IMG/VR virus record: IMGVR_UViG_3300007276_000345
Coordinates: 1 to 22,129 of that record
DNA from: a virus
Length of the DNA stretch: 22,129 bases
Strand: one strand, 5' to 3'
Below are positions 21,981-22,129 of the stretch, in pieces. Position 1 is the first letter of the stretch. Each line of letters opens with the position of its first letter. The notes beneath the pieces are model-generated. The model did not search any database and was not told the DNA's origin. It saw only the letters and a list, made by a program, of their open reading frames with translations. Position numbers and translations under genes: made by a program.

Positions 21981-22129
21981 TTAAACCATTAGCTCAAAAT
22001 GTGGCCCGTCAATGAATGGCCTACGTCCTTGAGTCCTTCTTGTATCAACATACTCGTTCATGGCATCTTCCATAGTGCCTTCAAACTGAGCTATGTTTGA
22101 TATGTGCCATGCCGCGCCCCAACGAATAG
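21981..22129 (-). CDS. C-terminus of an upstream virion-module gene (partial)
   Basis: The minus strand is open from the right edge to a TAA at 21981-21983. It encodes at least 48 residues ending IDGPHFELMV, preceded by WHISNIAQFEGTMEDAMNEY and a basic DTRRTQGRR stretch. The start lies outside the window. The frame, the lack of stops and the 58-base spacing to the next gene support a real gene, but the family cannot be identified from this piece. Confidence 0.65.
   Translation of the reverse strand, partial: IRWGAAWHISNIAQFEGTMEDAMNEYVDTRRTQGRRPFIDGPHFELMV

Overview
The window looks like part of a tailed double-stranded DNA phage genome, or a prophage or metagenomic phage contig, at an estimated 40-43% G+C. 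Genes are tightly packed with ATGA, TAATG, GTGA and TGATG junctions. Several virion proteins carry motifs I remember from uncultured marine podovirus-like phages, for example the NPY...GAFGGSR segment, the PAMLTAGEF segment and an N-terminus reading MPLQKLQFRPGINRET. An alphaproteobacterial marine host is a guess from that memory, not something the sequence proves. No tRNA, rRNA, CRISPR array, integrase, terminase, portal, capsid or DNA polymerase gene is visible, so the genome continues outside the window.

Layout. (1) 1-286 is a large imperfect palindrome. Two divergent copies of the start of a small DnaJ-type zinc-finger gene face away from a shared, mirrored leader. (2) 201-2637 is a rightward operon: the zinc-finger protein, a 22-residue peptide, a Fis-type helix-turn-helix protein, a SleB-type cell-wall hydrolase, a small unknown protein and a long Q/P/M/G-rich disordered protein. 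(3) 2627-10656 is a leftward replication and recombination block. In transcription order it holds an unknown 132-residue protein, a Sak4-like RecA-fold ATPase, a probable ssDNA-binding protein, a RadD-like SF2 helicase, a DUF6378-like protein, two small unknowns, a Cas4-like Fe-S PD-(D/E)XK nuclease, a Toprim primase-helicase and two small proteins, one with a helix-turn-helix. (4) 10657-11894 is a regulatory island: a divergent promoter region with repeated CCCACTT boxes and an AT-rich tract, a rightward 144-residue unknown gene, a DUF1064 nuclease-like gene on the minus strand, and a ribbon-helix-helix gene. (5) 11891-22129 is the leftward virion module. It holds three large internal/tail-type proteins, a tape-measure-like protein, a zinc ribbon, a small conserved protein, a 704-residue tail protein and the end of one more gene.

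How the parts fit. The replication block has the parts of a phage single-strand-annealing or strand-exchange system (nuclease, SSB, Sak4 ATPase, helicase) next to a primase-helicase. The same 7-8 base box sits beside a consensus TTGACA at three places: leftward and rightward in the 10.7 kb switch region, and leftward at 3.15 kb. This suggests one repressor controls the early genes; the ribbon-helix-helix protein is the nearest candidate. The most unusual signals are the mirrored divergon at the left edge, a well-formed H-type pseudoknot plus hairpin between the SSB and helicase genes, a strong terminator facing against the surrounding genes at 5.4 kb, and the shared-box promoter set.
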